64,000 nt of DNA from contig CAXXPS010000002.1 of assembly GCA_963669415.2 (NCBI GenBank), positions 248,001 through 312,000 on the forward strand, read 5' to 3'. This document shows, piece by piece, positions 8,419 to 17,674 of the stretch. A program made the translations under genes and the position numbers. Under the pieces are notes generated by a model, which worked only from the letters and a program-made list of their open reading frames with translations, did no database searches and was not told the origin of the DNA. The DNA comes from JAWKWH01 sp963669415 (GTDB lineage Bacteria > Pseudomonadota > Alphaproteobacteria > Rhizobiales > Rhizobiaceae). Within the stretch, counting starts at the first letter, position 1. Each line of letters starts with the position of its first letter.

Positions 8419-9459
8419 TTAGCTGGCATCCGGATCAGCCCGCCAGCGGCGGCGACCGGTCTGTATGCCGAAATTGTCTGGGTCGCGGGCAAATGCCGCC
8501 AACCCGACGAGCGCCGCAGTGGGATGGGTGACGATCTTGATCGGAATCTGTGCAAGGAATTGACTGTGCGGGTCTTTTTCCTCAAATGCCTTCCGCAATG
8601 CGCCTGTGCGCAGTGCCGGCAATATTTTGGCGGCGATGCCACCGGTAAGAAAAACCCCGCCGCTGGCCATGAAAATGAGCGCCATGTCGCCGGCGAGCCG
8701 CCCCAACAGGGTAACGAAAACCGAAAGCGCCTCCTCGGCAACAGAATCGGAACCTGACAATGCAGCGGCACTGACTTCTGCAGGTGTTATAGGCTCGACA
8801 TGCACACTCTCCGCCTTGGCCACCGCGGCATACAAATTCGTCAGGCCGCGACCGCTCAACACCTCTTCGCCAGAAATCCTTGTGCCGGGCGGTGCGAGTT
8901 GCGAGAAAATCGCTGCCTCGCGGCACGTTCTCGGACCGATGTCGACGTGGCCGCCCTCTCCTGCGACCGGAACCCAGACACCCTTTACCTGAACCAGCCC
9001 GGCGACGCCCAGACCGGTACCCGGGCCCAAGACGGCACGTGCAGCGCCTTGTTCTCCATCTCCACCGCCGATCTGTTCCATGTCTTCTGGCTGCAATGCA
9101 GTGACCGCCAGAGCCTGCGCCTCGAAATCGTTGATCACGACCAGTTCTTCCAGCCGCAACCGCTTCAGCAGTTCCGGCGCCCGAAAGCGCCAACCGCGAT
9201 TGGTCAGTTCGATCTCGTCGCTCGATACCATCGCAGCGACGCCAAGAATGGCGCTTTTCGGATGAAGCGACGTTTTGTCGAGGACGACACTCTGTATCGC
9301 CTCGGTAAGCGAGGAGAATCCGGCGGTATCGGTGACGGGAAATTCCGCGGGCGCCGACAAGGAATCTTTCAAAATCGCGAACCTGGCATTGGTGCCGCCT
9401 ATGTCCGCGATCAAGATAGGATAAGGCAATCTGCCAATTTCGGAAGCATTGGCTTCCAT
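8419..9459 (-). CDS. glk: Glucokinase
   Basis: 346 aa, bacterial Glk (ROK-unrelated) type. Phosphorylates glucose with ATP. Visible motifs: the phosphate-1 loop LIADIGGTNARFAIL, VINDFEAQALAV, LGPGTGLGVAGLV and GEGGHVDIGPR with the catalytic region. The frame is open to a TTG at 9486 and an ATG at 9468; ATG 9459 is preferred because GGGA lies about 9 nt before it and because the length then matches the family. Leftward, 90 bp before the ABC exporter. Confidence 0.95.
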   Translation of the reverse strand: MEANASEIGRLPYPILIADIGGTNARFAILKDSLSAPAEFPVTDTAGFSSLTEAIQSVVLDKTSLHPKSAILGVAAMVSSDEIELTNRGWRFRAPELLKRLRLEELVVINDFEAQALAVTALQPEDMEQIGGGDGEQGAARAVLGPGTGLGVAGLVQVKGVWVPVAGEGGHVDIGPRTCREAAIFSQLAPPGTRISGEEVLSGRGLTNLYAAVAKAESVHVEPITPAEVSAAALSGSDSVAEEALSVFVTLLGRLAGDMALIFMASGGVFLTGGIAAKILPALRTGALRKAFEEKDPHSQFLAQIPIKIVTHPTAALVGLAAFARDPDNFGIQTGRRRWRADPDAS

Positions 9460-9568
9460 CAAAATCATTCCCGTGTCGAAGATCAATTGACGCTATCGCA
9501 TCAATTTAAATCGGTTTAACCAACCGCCGTTTCAGATGCAATCCATATGGCCCAATTGATTGGAAATG

Positions 9569-10579
9569 TCACCTGTCAGGGCGAGGAACCGGTATCGGAA
9601 TCGCCTTCTCGGGCACCGATACGAATGCCTTTGCCGCTGCCGGAAGACCAGCATCGCCGCTGCCGGACCCGTTCAAGGTGACAGCAGCCTCGGATGGCGG
9701 TGCGGGTGCTTCCAATACCGCCCTGCAGGCCGGGGGCAGGCTGGCCATGGTCATGACATCGCGTGCCTTTGGCTTTTTCGGTCCTTTGGCCGGACGCCAC
9801 GGCTCTTCGGTAAACCACCACGCCAGAGATTTGTCGCATCCGGTTCCCTTCGGCGTGGAGGCCTGCTTTTTGCAGCCAGTGGAGCCCGGCGGGCAACCAA
9901 TACGGACATGAAAATGGGAGTCGTGCCCCCAAAATGGCCTGATCTTGCGCAACCAGCTACGGTCGCCTTTCACGGTGTCGCAAAGCTTTTTCTTGATGCC
10001 AGGATGAACCAGAATCCGCTCGACATTCCGATAGCTCGCAGCCCGGCGCAGTACGCCGGTGTAAGCCGAAGTCCAGCGCCTGTCGTCAACATAAAGCGAG
10101 TTTCGCTTGAGAACAGATTTCGGGCCAATGCGTTCCCGCTGGGCCACCGTGAAGCGCTTTTCGGGCATCGGTGTGAACCAGATATCGGCATCGAGCCCGA
10201 TCTGGTGCGAAGCATGGCCTGACAGCATCGGCCCGCCACGCGGTTGCGAGATATCGCCGACCAGAAGACCGTTCCAGCCGTCCTTTACCGCGTCGCGCGA
10301 CAAACGTTCGAGCAGCCTGACGAGGTTCGGATGGCCCCAGCGGCGATTGCGGGATATTCGCATGGCCTGCCAGCGCGGACCATCACGTGCAATCGCTATG
10401 CCGCCGGAAAAACAACCTTTGGAGTAAAAACCGTATGACTTGGCTTCAACAGCAGCCGGCAAGCGTTTATTTCCGAATAGGTTCTTCGCCAATGGCTCTT
10501 TTGCGGCGGCAGCTCCCGCCAAGCCAACCACCAAGGCTGCTGCAGTGATCGCGGTTGTCAGAATTCCGGATTGGCTCAT
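9569..10579 (-). CDS. mepA: Penicillin-insensitive murein DD-endopeptidase
   Basis: 336 aa, periplasmic peptidase M74 that cuts D-Ala-mDAP cross-links of peptidoglycan. A clear signal peptide (ILTTAITAAALVVGLAG, AAA-K cleavage region) follows ATG 10579, which has GGTGGG as ribosome site; the frame upstream of it (to 10702) is not coding. LSGHASHQIGLDADIWFTP contains the zinc-ligand HxxxxxxD and GHDSHFHVRIGCP the second metal His pair. The last 60 residues are Pro/Ala-rich and specific to this lineage. Confidence 0.93.
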   Translation of the reverse strand: MSQSGILTTAITAAALVVGLAGAAAAKEPLAKNLFGNKRLPAAVEAKSYGFYSKGCFSGGIAIARDGPRWQAMRISRNRRWGHPNLVRLLERLSRDAVKDGWNGLLVGDISQPRGGPMLSGHASHQIGLDADIWFTPMPEKRFTVAQRERIGPKSVLKRNSLYVDDRRWTSAYTGVLRRAASYRNVERILVHPGIKKKLCDTVKGDRSWLRKIRPFWGHDSHFHVRIGCPPGSTGCKKQASTPKGTGCDKSLAWWFTEEPWRPAKGPKKPKARDVMTMASLPPACRAVLEAPAPPSEAAVTLNGSGSGDAGLPAAAKAFVSVPEKAIPIPVPRPDR

Positions 10580-10671
10580 GATCCCACCAAAGTCTCCGGC
10601 CGTGGTTAATGATCGGTTAATTCGGCCGGTTCTCAATAAGTTTCGCGGCGAAATGTGGCAAGCACAAGTGT

Positions 10672-11547
10672 CTACTCCTCGCGCCAATTGTTTTGTGACC
10701 AAAACGCCGAGTGGCTCTTGCGGTAATCCGGATAACAGAACTCAAACCCGGTCGATTTCAGCCTGGCATTCGATACCCGTTTGTTCTCGCCGTAAAAGGA
10801 ACGCGCCATGGGCGTCAGATCCGCTTTTTCAAACGGAATATCAGGCGGGATTTCAACGCCCATAAGTTCGGCAGCAAATGCCACTACGTCCTGCGGTGGC
10901 GCGGGCTCATCATCGGTTACATTGAAAATGCCGCCAAGCCTCTTTTGCCCAAGATGTTCAATGGCGCGGGCGATATCGGTCACATGGATACGGTTGAACA
11001 CCTGGTCCGGCTTGATCAGCCGCCGGGCGGTCCCGTTTTCAAGCTTCACAAATGCATTTCGTCCCTGACCGTAAATCCCGGCAAGGCGCAATATGGCGGT
11101 CGGAACTTCCAACGCGTTGCCAAAGTCGATCCATTGCTGTTCGGCTGCAACCCGGTATTTTGAGCGGTTGGAAACCGGATTGCAGTTCGAAGTCTCATCC
11201 ACCCAGGCGCCATCGTGGTTCCCGTAGACACCGACTGTCGACAAGTAGCCGATCCACTGCAGCGCTGGCATTGCTTCGGCAATGGCGGGTCGCGCCGCGT
11301 TGAGCACCGGGTCTCCATCTTCGCCCGGTGCAGCGGAGACAATCAGATGCGTGGTTTCGGAAAGTTGCTCCCTGACATCTGCCGACACTAGCGAACCGTC
11401 GAACAGATACGGGGTAACACCGGCTGAATTGAGCAAGTCGAAACGGCTTTCGCTGCGCGTCGTACCAGAGACCTCGATCCCCTTGCCCGAAATGAGGCGC
11501 GCAAATGCCCGGGCGCTGAAACCTGCCCCGAAGATGAAGACCTTCAT
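10672..11547 (-). CDS. NAD(P)-dependent epimerase/SDR-family protein (YeeZ-like)
   Basis: 291 aa extended/atypical SDR. FIFGAGFSARAFARLI is the dinucleotide-binding motif, with STVGVYGNHDGAWVDE (the SxxxVYG segment) and SKYRVAAEQQW (YxxxA in place of the usual YxxxK). The altered catalytic Lys means enzymatic turnover is not certain. The ATG overlaps the TGA of queG (ATGA), so it is translationally coupled to a tRNA-modification gene. Substrate unknown. Confidence 0.85.
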   Translation of the reverse strand: MKVFIFGAGFSARAFARLISGKGIEVSGTTRSESRFDLLNSAGVTPYLFDGSLVSADVREQLSETTHLIVSAAPGEDGDPVLNAARPAIAEAMPALQWIGYLSTVGVYGNHDGAWVDETSNCNPVSNRSKYRVAAEQQWIDFGNALEVPTAILRLAGIYGQGRNAFVKLENGTARRLIKPDQVFNRIHVTDIARAIEHLGQKRLGGIFNVTDDEPAPPQDVVAFAAELMGVEIPPDIPFEKADLTPMARSFYGENKRVSNARLKSTGFEFCYPDYRKSHSAFWSQNNWREE

Positions 11548-12716
11548 GAAGCCACCTCGTTGGATCGGGAGAAAGACTCAGCGCTCATTTTCCATTCCGC
11601 CAATACTTCCTCATCGGTTTCTCCCTGCGCATTTTGGGCACGAAGAGCCTCAAACTGACCATGGCCGGCCAAGCGCCCCAATGCCCAGACGGCAGCCCCA
11701 CGGACCAATGGTGATGTGTCACCAGTTAGGCGTTTGCACGCGCCAATCAAGCGGTCATCGCCAGAGTTTCCCGCTGCGATCAGGCAATTGCGGACGAACC
11801 GGTCCCTGCCAATCCGCTTGACCGGCGAGCCCGAAAAAAGTCTGCGGAACGCCGGATCATCAAGCTCCAGCAATTCAGCCAGTTCCGGCTCGCGTAAATC
11901 TTCGCGTGCCTTCAGCTTCACTTCGCTGGCTGCCTCAGCGAACTTGTTCCACGGGCAGACAGCCAGGCAGTCGTCGCAACCATATATCCGGTTGCCCATT
12001 GCGGTGCGGAACTCGTGCGGGATTTGCCCCTTGTGCTCGATGGTCAGATAGGAAATGCAGCGCCGGGCATCGATTTTGTAGGGTGCGGGAAACGCATCGG
12101 TCGGACAGATTTCGAGGCACGCCCGGCATGAGCCGCAATGGTCGATTTCGCTTGGGTCGGGTTCGATCAACGCAGTGGTGAAGATCGACCCCAGAAACAG
12201 CCACGAGCCGTGCTCTTTGCTGACCAGGTTGGTGTGCTTGCCCTGCCAACCGATCCCCGCCGCCGCGGCCAGCGGCTTTTCCATCACCGGCGCGGTATCG
12301 ACAAACACCTTGACCTCGCTTGCCGTTTTCGACGCGAACTGGCCGGCAATCGTCTTCAACCGCCCCTTGATGATGTCGTGGTAGTCGCGGTTTTGCGCAT
12401 AGACCGAAATGGCTCCCCTGTTCTGATGTTCAAGAATATCGAGCGGATCACGATCGGGACCGTAATTCATCGAAAACACAATGACCGATTTGACTTGCGG
12501 CCAAAGAACACGCGGGTCGGATCGCCGTTCTGACGTTTCGGCCATCCATTGCATGGTGCCGTGGTAGCCGTTGGCGATATAGGAGGCGAGATTTTCACGC
12601 TGGTCGCCAGAAGAGGTCGCGGTTGCGATACGAACCGCGTCAAAACCCTGTTCGCGTGCTCTTTCGGCCAGCCATTGGCGTATTTTCAAGTCACGGCTTT
12701 GCGTGACATCACCCAT
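11544..12716 (-). CDS. queG: Epoxyqueuosine reductase QueG
   Basis: 390 aa. Reduces epoxyqueuosine to queuosine at tRNA position 34, using cobalamin and two [4Fe-4S] clusters. CGSCRACLEICPTDAF plus CDDCLAVCPWN supply the cluster ligands; YHGTMQWMAE and VKSVIVFSMNYGP belong to the N-terminal domain; a HEAT-like C-terminus (VRGAAVWALGRLAGHG) follows. Start ATG 12716 is chosen because it shares one base with the TGA of the upstream GST gene; the frame is open to 12845 but only as read-through of GST. Overlaps on both sides mark a tight operon GST-queG-SDR. Confidence 0.96.
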   Translation of the reverse strand: MGDVTQSRDLKIRQWLAERAREQGFDAVRIATATSSGDQRENLASYIANGYHGTMQWMAETSERRSDPRVLWPQVKSVIVFSMNYGPDRDPLDILEHQNRGAISVYAQNRDYHDIIKGRLKTIAGQFASKTASEVKVFVDTAPVMEKPLAAAAGIGWQGKHTNLVSKEHGSWLFLGSIFTTALIEPDPSEIDHCGSCRACLEICPTDAFPAPYKIDARRCISYLTIEHKGQIPHEFRTAMGNRIYGCDDCLAVCPWNKFAEAASEVKLKAREDLREPELAELLELDDPAFRRLFSGSPVKRIGRDRFVRNCLIAAGNSGDDRLIGACKRLTGDTSPLVRGAAVWALGRLAGHGQFEALRAQNAQGETDEEVLAEWKMSAESFSRSNEVAS

Positions 12717-13408
12717 CAGAAATCCAGATCCGGATAATGCGACACAGGTGGCAGACCGCGCACACGGTCCGCCAGCAAGGGTCTGAAGGATGGCCGCGAT
12801 TTCAGCCGCTGATACCAATCGCGCGCGACGGGGTAGGCCTCCCAATCGACCTCGCCCAGATAGTCAAGGCAGGATACCGCCGCACCGGCAGCCAGATCGG
12901 CATAGGACAGGCGCTCCCCGGCCAGCCAGTTGGAACGGTTTGCGAGCCAAGCGGTATATTTCATGTGCTGCTTTATATTTGCCCTGGCGGCGCGCAGCAC
13001 CTTTGAATCCGGTGCACCGCCACCGGCAGAACCGGGCATGATGCGTTTGAAGGCTCGTTCGCGCACCAGAAAGCGGGTAACGTCGTTTTCCGTCTTGACC
13101 AGATACCAGTCGACCAGCCGGCGCGTTTCGGCGCGCTCCACGGGATCGTCCGGCAGCAGGCGCTTGTCGCGCATCAGCGCGCCGCGAGTTTCATCCAGAT
13201 ATTCCGCAATGACCGAGAAACCCGGCACGGCGAGACCACCCTCGGCGACCAGAACCGGCAAGGTTGCGGCCGGGTTGAGCGCAATGAATTCCTTGCTGCG
13301 CTCCCAGGGTTTGTGTTCGACCAAATCGGTTTCTTCGCCATATTCGCCCAGGATAAGGCGGATGAAGCGGCAATTTGCGAGCAGCGGGTGGTGATACAGG
13401 GTCAGCAT
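12716..13408 (-). CDS. Glutathione S-transferase family protein
   Basis: 230 aa. Thioredoxin-like N-terminus (LYHHPLLANCRFIRLIL) with the cis-Pro segment AATLPVLV and a helical C-terminal domain. The active-site residue is not obvious. First gene of the leftward GST-queG-SDR group, 152 bp from the divergent uppP. A role in detoxification is the family default only. Confidence 0.88.
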   Translation of the reverse strand: MLTLYHHPLLANCRFIRLILGEYGEETDLVEHKPWERSKEFIALNPAATLPVLVAEGGLAVPGFSVIAEYLDETRGALMRDKRLLPDDPVERAETRRLVDWYLVKTENDVTRFLVRERAFKRIMPGSAGGGAPDSKVLRAARANIKQHMKYTAWLANRSNWLAGERLSYADLAAGAAVSCLDYLGEVDWEAYPVARDWYQRLKSRPSFRPLLADRVRGLPPVSHYPDLDF

Positions 13409-13559
13409 TCAAACAGATAACGCGATGAACTGTGGCAATTTTTCCGCCTTACCGATAAATCATGCAAGCGTGATTCGAGCGTCCCGGTGACGGTTTGGAA
13501 TGCTATAGGCATAGTCCCTTCCACTGGCAAGAACAGCGGCTGGAGCAGCATACAATCTG

Positions 13560-14366
13560 ATGGAAAACCAGTCGATCACCGGTGCGCTGCTGCTGGGCCT
13601 GCTTGAAGGCCTGACCGAGTTCATTCCTGTTTCATCAACCGGCCACATCCTGCTCGCGGGGCATTTCCTGGGTTTTGAGTCCACCGGCAAGGCGTTCGAA
13701 GTGCTGATCCAGCTCGGCGCGATCCTGGCGATCCTCACGGTCTATTTCGCCCGCCTGTGGAAGATCCTCATCGACCTGCCGAGCGACCGGCGCACACAGC
13801 GTTTCGTGCTCGGTATCCTGATCGCCTTCATGCCCGCTGCAATAATCGGCGCATCGGCGCATGGTTTCATCAAGACGGTGCTGTTTGAAACGCCGACGCT
13901 GATTTGTGTCATGCTGATCATTGGCGGCTTCATCCTGTTGTGGGTCGATGGCGCGAAGCTGAACACGCGATACGAAGACGTCATGGATTTTCCGCTGGCG
14001 CTTTGCCTGAAAATCGGACTGTTCCAGTGCCTGGCGATGATTCCCGGCACGTCACGCTCGGGCGCTACCATCGTCGGCGGACTTTTGATGGGCGCCGACA
14101 AGCGTTCCGCTGCGGAATTTTCCTTCTTCCTCGCCATGCCGACCATGGCCGGCGCCTTTGCCTATGACCTGTTTCAGAACCGCGATATTCTCTCTGCCGC
14201 TGATCTGCCGATCATTGCGGCGGGCTTCGTCATGGCCTTCATTTCAGCGGTGTTCGTCGTCCGCCACCTGCTCGATTATATATCGAGGCATGGTTACCGG
14301 CTGTTCGGCTGGTGGCGGCTGATCGTCGGGGTGGCCGGACTGGCCGCGTTGCAGATATTTGGGTGA
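13560..14366 (+). CDS. uppP: Undecaprenyl-diphosphatase (BacA/UppP type)
   Basis: 268 aa polytopic inner-membrane enzyme that recycles the undecaprenyl carrier for peptidoglycan and other surface polymers; its overexpression gives bacitracin tolerance. The motif LLEGLTEFIPVSSTGH (first conserved Glu/Ser-rich loop) and IPGTSRSGATI (second loop with the catalytic Arg/Ser) are intact, with about eight TM helices. It starts divergently from GST-queG. Confidence 0.96.
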   Translation: MENQSITGALLLGLLEGLTEFIPVSSTGHILLAGHFLGFESTGKAFEVLIQLGAILAILTVYFARLWKILIDLPSDRRTQRFVLGILIAFMPAAIIGASAHGFIKTVLFETPTLICVMLIIGGFILLWVDGAKLNTRYEDVMDFPLALCLKIGLFQCLAMIPGTSRSGATIVGGLLMGADKRSAAEFSFFLAMPTMAGAFAYDLFQNRDILSAADLPIIAAGFVMAFISAVFVVRHLLDYISRHGYRLFGWWRLIVGVAGLAALQIFG

Positions 14367-14479
14367 CAAATGCGGATGGTTGGTTGACGCCAACCGTGTG
14401 ACCTCGCTCTGATGGCACAGCGTGCCGTTTTGACTTATGCTGATGCCGGTATGCGCATTGAGCATGAAAGGATGACCGG

Positions 14480-14884
14480 ATGCCCGCAAAGCGAATAAAC
14501 CCGTCCACCCTGTACGAAACGCTTGACTTCGGATTTTCGCACGCAGCCGAGAGCAGTGGTGGACGTCTGATCCATTGTGCCGGCCAGGTGTCATGGGACA
14601 AGGACCGAAATGTGGTCGGCGTCGGTGATCTCCAGGCCCAGGCACGTCAGGTGCTGGCCAATCTCAAGACCGTTCTGGCCGAGGCCGGGGCGACCCCGGC
14701 CGACATTGTTCGCATCAGAACCTATGTCGTCGATCACACGCCCGACAAGCTTGCCATCGTCGGGCCGGAACTGGGTGCGTTTTATGGCGATGCAGTTCCC
14801 GCACCGAATACCTGGCTTGGCGTGCAGGCACTGGCGCTACCGGATTTTCTGATCGAGATCGAAGCAACCGCCCAGTTGCCGTAG
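14480..14884 (+). CDS. RidA/YjgF/UK114-family protein
   Basis: 134 aa. RidA-like trimeric enamine/imine deaminase fold. Visible are a Gly-rich HCAGQVSWDKD strand and the signature VRIRTYVVD, whose first Arg matches the conserved substrate-binding Arg. The subgroup is not the classic RidA of isoleucine metabolism (it lacks the PxxR..YA...NG start), so the exact substrate is open. ATG 14480 has AAAGGA 7 nt upstream. Single gene between uppP and the copper module. Confidence 0.88.
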   Translation: MPAKRINPSTLYETLDFGFSHAAESSGGRLIHCAGQVSWDKDRNVVGVGDLQAQARQVLANLKTVLAEAGATPADIVRIRTYVVDHTPDKLAIVGPELGAFYGDAVPAPNTWLGVQALALPDFLIEIEATAQLP

Positions 14885-15073
14885 GGTCAGGAGACCGAAA
14901 CGCCACAACATGACAATTTGCGGTGTGAACCAACTCGTTTCGGCAGTCTTTGCCGTGGGAAACCTGTTCCTCCATGTCCCCACACGCAGTTAGCGGTTGA
15001 ACTCAACCCACCGGACAACGTCGAATTGATGCGTCGGATTGCCTCATGAGAGAGGTTGCAAACCCGTCATAAG

Positions 15074-15481
15074 ATGACGGCGATGCACGACGGCACTTTT
15101 CATCGAACATTGTTGCGCAGGCTGAGCGCCGCCTTTGCGTTCATGCTGCTGCTGGCAGTTGTCTCGGCGTCATTTGCGCATAAATCGCACGCAACGAGAT
15201 CGTCTGGTTTTAACGTCGGGCTTGCGGCCTACAGCTTCCCGGATGGGTCTGTCCCCGTCATCTGTTTTGGCACGGGCGAGCACGATGAGCGTGAATCCGC
15301 ACCGGTTGAGTCCTGTCCATTTTGCACACTCTGCAAACTTGTGATGCTCCCGTCCCCTCCGGGGACAAGCCTCCTTGCTCCGCTGGGTTTCGCGGTTGTC
15401 TTTTCCGGTCAGCATACGCTGCTGCCTTTGCCTTATGCAGGTGGCGGATTCCGGTCGAGGGCGCCGCCACTCTCTGCCTGA
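15074..15481 (+). CDS. DUF2946-like small exported protein of a copper module
   Basis: 135 aa. Contains one membrane/signal segment (FAFMLLLAVVSASFA) and the Cys cluster SCPFCTLCKL, with a second hydrophobic stretch behind it. This CPxC context and its place directly before a YcnI-PCuAC gene fit DUF2946-type proteins of copper loci. The frame is open to a TTG at 15056; ATG 15074 or 15083 is more likely, and no clear ribosome site decides. Metal binding through the Cys cluster is an inference. Confidence 0.65.
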   Translation: MTAMHDGTFHRTLLRRLSAAFAFMLLLAVVSASFAHKSHATRSSGFNVGLAAYSFPDGSVPVICFGTGEHDERESAPVESCPFCTLCKLVMLPSPPGTSLLAPLGFAVVFSGQHTLLPLPYAGGGFRSRAPPLSA

Positions 15482-15567
15482 ATCGGGCAATCCAGACCAA
15501 TCACACCAGAATTTCAGATTTGAACGCCGCGGCCACGCCAAGATGCACCGCGGTAAGGAGACATGCA

Positions 15568-16530
15568 ATGAACATCCGGACAATTTCGCTTGCGCTTTTT
15601 GCAGGCACTCTAGCCACATCCGCTTTCGCGCACGCCACTCTGGAAGTGAAAGAGGCACCCGCCGCTTCCTACTACAAGGCCGTCGTCAAGATTGGCCATG
15701 GCTGTGACGGTGAACCCACGACAACTGTCAGGATCACCATTCCGGAGGGCATCATTTCGGTCAAACCAAGGCCGAAAGCGGGTTGGAACCTTGAAATCAC
15801 GAAAGGTGATTACGACAACGCTTACGAGCTTCACGGCCGGGAGATTACGGCAGGCGTCAAGCAAATTACGTGGACCGGTAAACTGCCCGATGAATGGTAC
15901 GATGAGTTCTCATTCAACGCCTATCTGACTGACAGACTTCCAGCAGGCAAGAAGGTGTTTATTCCTGTCGTGCAGGAATGTCCGGGCGCCGAGATGGCTT
16001 GGGCGGAAATCCCGGCCGAGGGTCAGAACCCGCATGAACTCGCCCGTCCGGCTCCGGCATTGTTGATTGCGCAAGCGAGCGGCAAACACGCGATGGCTCA
16101 CGTCATCAAGGCGGGAGACCTTGAGATAGAGACGCCGGTCGCCCGCGCAACACCGCCCAACGCGCCTGTCGCTGGTGGTTATCTGACAATCCGGAATACT
16201 GGCTTGGCAGCTGATCGTTTGGTCGGCGGCACAGCGACATTTGCCGGCAAGGTCGAGGTTCACGAGATGACGATGAAGGACGACGTGATGAAAATGCGCG
16301 CACTTGCTGATGGGTTGGAAATTCAGGCCGGCGCTGAAGTCATGCTGAAGCCCGGCGGTTTTCACATCATGTTCATGCAGCTTCGCGAACAACTCAAGGC
16401 TGGCGAAACCCGGGCGGTTACATTGCACTTTGAAAGGGCTGGAGAGGTCGAACTACACTTCGACGTGAAAGCCATTGGCCGTGATGGCATGAAGCACGGC
16501 AAGACGGACCATTCCAAGCACGGGAATTGA
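15568..16530 (+). CDS. YcnI (DUF1775) - PCuAC fusion, periplasmic copper chaperone
   Basis: 320 aa. Signal peptide to AFA, after which the mature chain starts with His (HATLEV), the copper ligand expected for YcnI. Residues about 20-160 are DUF1775. Residues about 175-300 are PCuAC, with HEMTMKDDVMKM (H-x10-M) and FHIMF (HxM) as Cu(I) ligands. The tail MKHGKTDHSKHGN adds more His/Met ligands. Such proteins deliver copper to the CuA site of cytochrome c oxidase. Start ATG 15568 has AAGGAG at 7 nt; the open frame before it (from 15322) overlaps the DUF2946-like gene and is not coding. A terminator follows. Confidence 0.93.
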   Translation: MNIRTISLALFAGTLATSAFAHATLEVKEAPAASYYKAVVKIGHGCDGEPTTTVRITIPEGIISVKPRPKAGWNLEITKGDYDNAYELHGREITAGVKQITWTGKLPDEWYDEFSFNAYLTDRLPAGKKVFIPVVQECPGAEMAWAEIPAEGQNPHELARPAPALLIAQASGKHAMAHVIKAGDLEIETPVARATPPNAPVAGGYLTIRNTGLAADRLVGGTATFAGKVEVHEMTMKDDVMKMRALADGLEIQAGAEVMLKPGGFHIMFMQLREQLKAGETRAVTLHFERAGEVELHFDVKAIGRDGMKHGKTDHSKHGN

Positions 16531-16563
16531 TCTACCGAAATCGACCGCCCACCGCAGCAAGAG

Positions 16564-16591
16564 GGGCGGCGATAGCCGCCCTGTTTTTTTT
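16564..16591 (+). terminator. Intrinsic terminator
   Basis: GGGCGGC (16564-16570), loop GATA, GCCGCCC (16575-16581), then TG and eight T. It ends the copper-module transcript. Confidence 0.9.
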
Positions 16592-16676
16592 GGCGCTCGC
16601 CGTACCGCACCTTCCCATCGATGTGTCCGGATACGGCTAGAGAATCCGTTTTGATCAAGTGGATACTCCAGCGGCC

Positions 16677-17081
16677 CTACTGACGTTCAGAACCCGGTAT
16701 CTCTTGAAGGCTTGAGAGCCAGTTCACTGCTGAGCGTCGCCAGATCTGCTGGCGTGGCGGAAGAGCCGACTTTTCATTCAATACTCCCGTTCTAATTCGG
16801 AGATCAGCGGAAGGGTCGTTGTGGCCTGTGGAATAGATCGACGATCCGCATTTCGGGCAGAATGTCAGCGCGCGAACAACGCTGCTGTCGGCCGGCTTTT
16901 CGTAGATCGCCATTTTTCCGGTTTTCAATTCGAACGACGATCGAGTTGCCAGCGCCGTAATCCGGAACGCCGTTCCGGAAAGCGTTTGACAATCCGTACA
17001 ATGGCAGACTGTCACGGTCTCCGGGTCCACTACCGCTTTGAATTGTATGTATCCGCAGTGGCATGCTCCATGAACATTCAT
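16677..17081 (-). CDS. GFA-family (CENP-V/GFA domain) protein
   Basis: 134 aa. GFA fold with paired zinc-binding Cys: ACHCGYIQF, VCHCTDCQ and FCPKCGSSIY. The family is named after glutathione-dependent formaldehyde-activating enzyme, but most members have no proven reaction. The ATG overlaps the TGA of another GFA gene (ATGA), giving a tandem pair of diverged paralogs. Confidence 0.9.
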   Translation of the reverse strand: MNVHGACHCGYIQFKAVVDPETVTVCHCTDCQTLSGTAFRITALATRSSFELKTGKMAIYEKPADSSVVRALTFCPKCGSSIYSTGHNDPSADLRIRTGVLNEKSALPPRQQIWRRSAVNWLSSLQEIPGSERQ

Positions 17082-17602
17082 TGATCGCCCCTATCGGTTC
17101 CGCCAAAGTGTCTTTTCGCAAGGTCGGCCGCGATATCGGAATCAATGCCGCCAAACTGCAGTTCGCCCGCAGATTTACTGGTGAACTCCCGTACCGGAAC
17201 GGAATCGCCAAATTCCATCCAGGAGAGCTTTTCGCGGCCATGAACGACCTCGTCGGGCGGATAGAGTTCCGGGTCATCCAGACTGGCAACCGCAATGTAG
17301 ACCAATCTTGCTGCCGCCTCGAGTTCCGCGACGCCGGCGGCATCCTTTTCATAGGTCAATGTTGAGCCGCAGTTGTTACAAAATGAGCGCAGGACATGTT
17401 TCGACGAGCGAAACATAGTCGGATTTCCTTCGACAATCTGGAAGTTGTCACGCTCAAACCCGGCCCAAGCCACATAGGGCGCCGAGTGCATCTTTACGCA
17501 GGTCGTGCAGGTACAACCGGCTTTCCAGGTTGCCGGCCCGTTTACGCGGTAGCGAACCTCGCCGCAAAAACAGCCGCCATATTGCCATTCGATTTCGCTC
17601 AT
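17078..17602 (-). CDS. GFA-family (CENP-V/GFA domain) protein
   Basis: 174 aa. Cys pairs GGCFCGEVRY, CTCTTCVK and FCNNCGSTL place it in the GFA family; it is longer than its neighbour by a C-terminal segment ending near GGTDRGDQ. Start ATG 17602 (MSEIEWQYGG) is preferred from family length; ATG 17614 is four codons upstream and neither has a strong ribosome site. Coupled to the next GFA gene by an ATGA overlap. Confidence 0.9.
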   Translation of the reverse strand: MSEIEWQYGGCFCGEVRYRVNGPATWKAGCTCTTCVKMHSAPYVAWAGFERDNFQIVEGNPTMFRSSKHVLRSFCNNCGSTLTYEKDAAGVAELEAAARLVYIAVASLDDPELYPPDEVVHGREKLSWMEFGDSVPVREFTSKSAGELQFGGIDSDIAADLAKRHFGGTDRGDQ

Positions 17603-17674
17603 CACTGTCAGCATATCACAATTTCTGCTGACACGTGGCTCGGCCCGGAACGACTTCAGATGGTTCCAACCACC

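Noticed and set aside
8358..9193. Arg/Gly-rich minus-strand frames inside glk
   Set aside because: Out-of-frame shadows of glk, whose motifs are complete.
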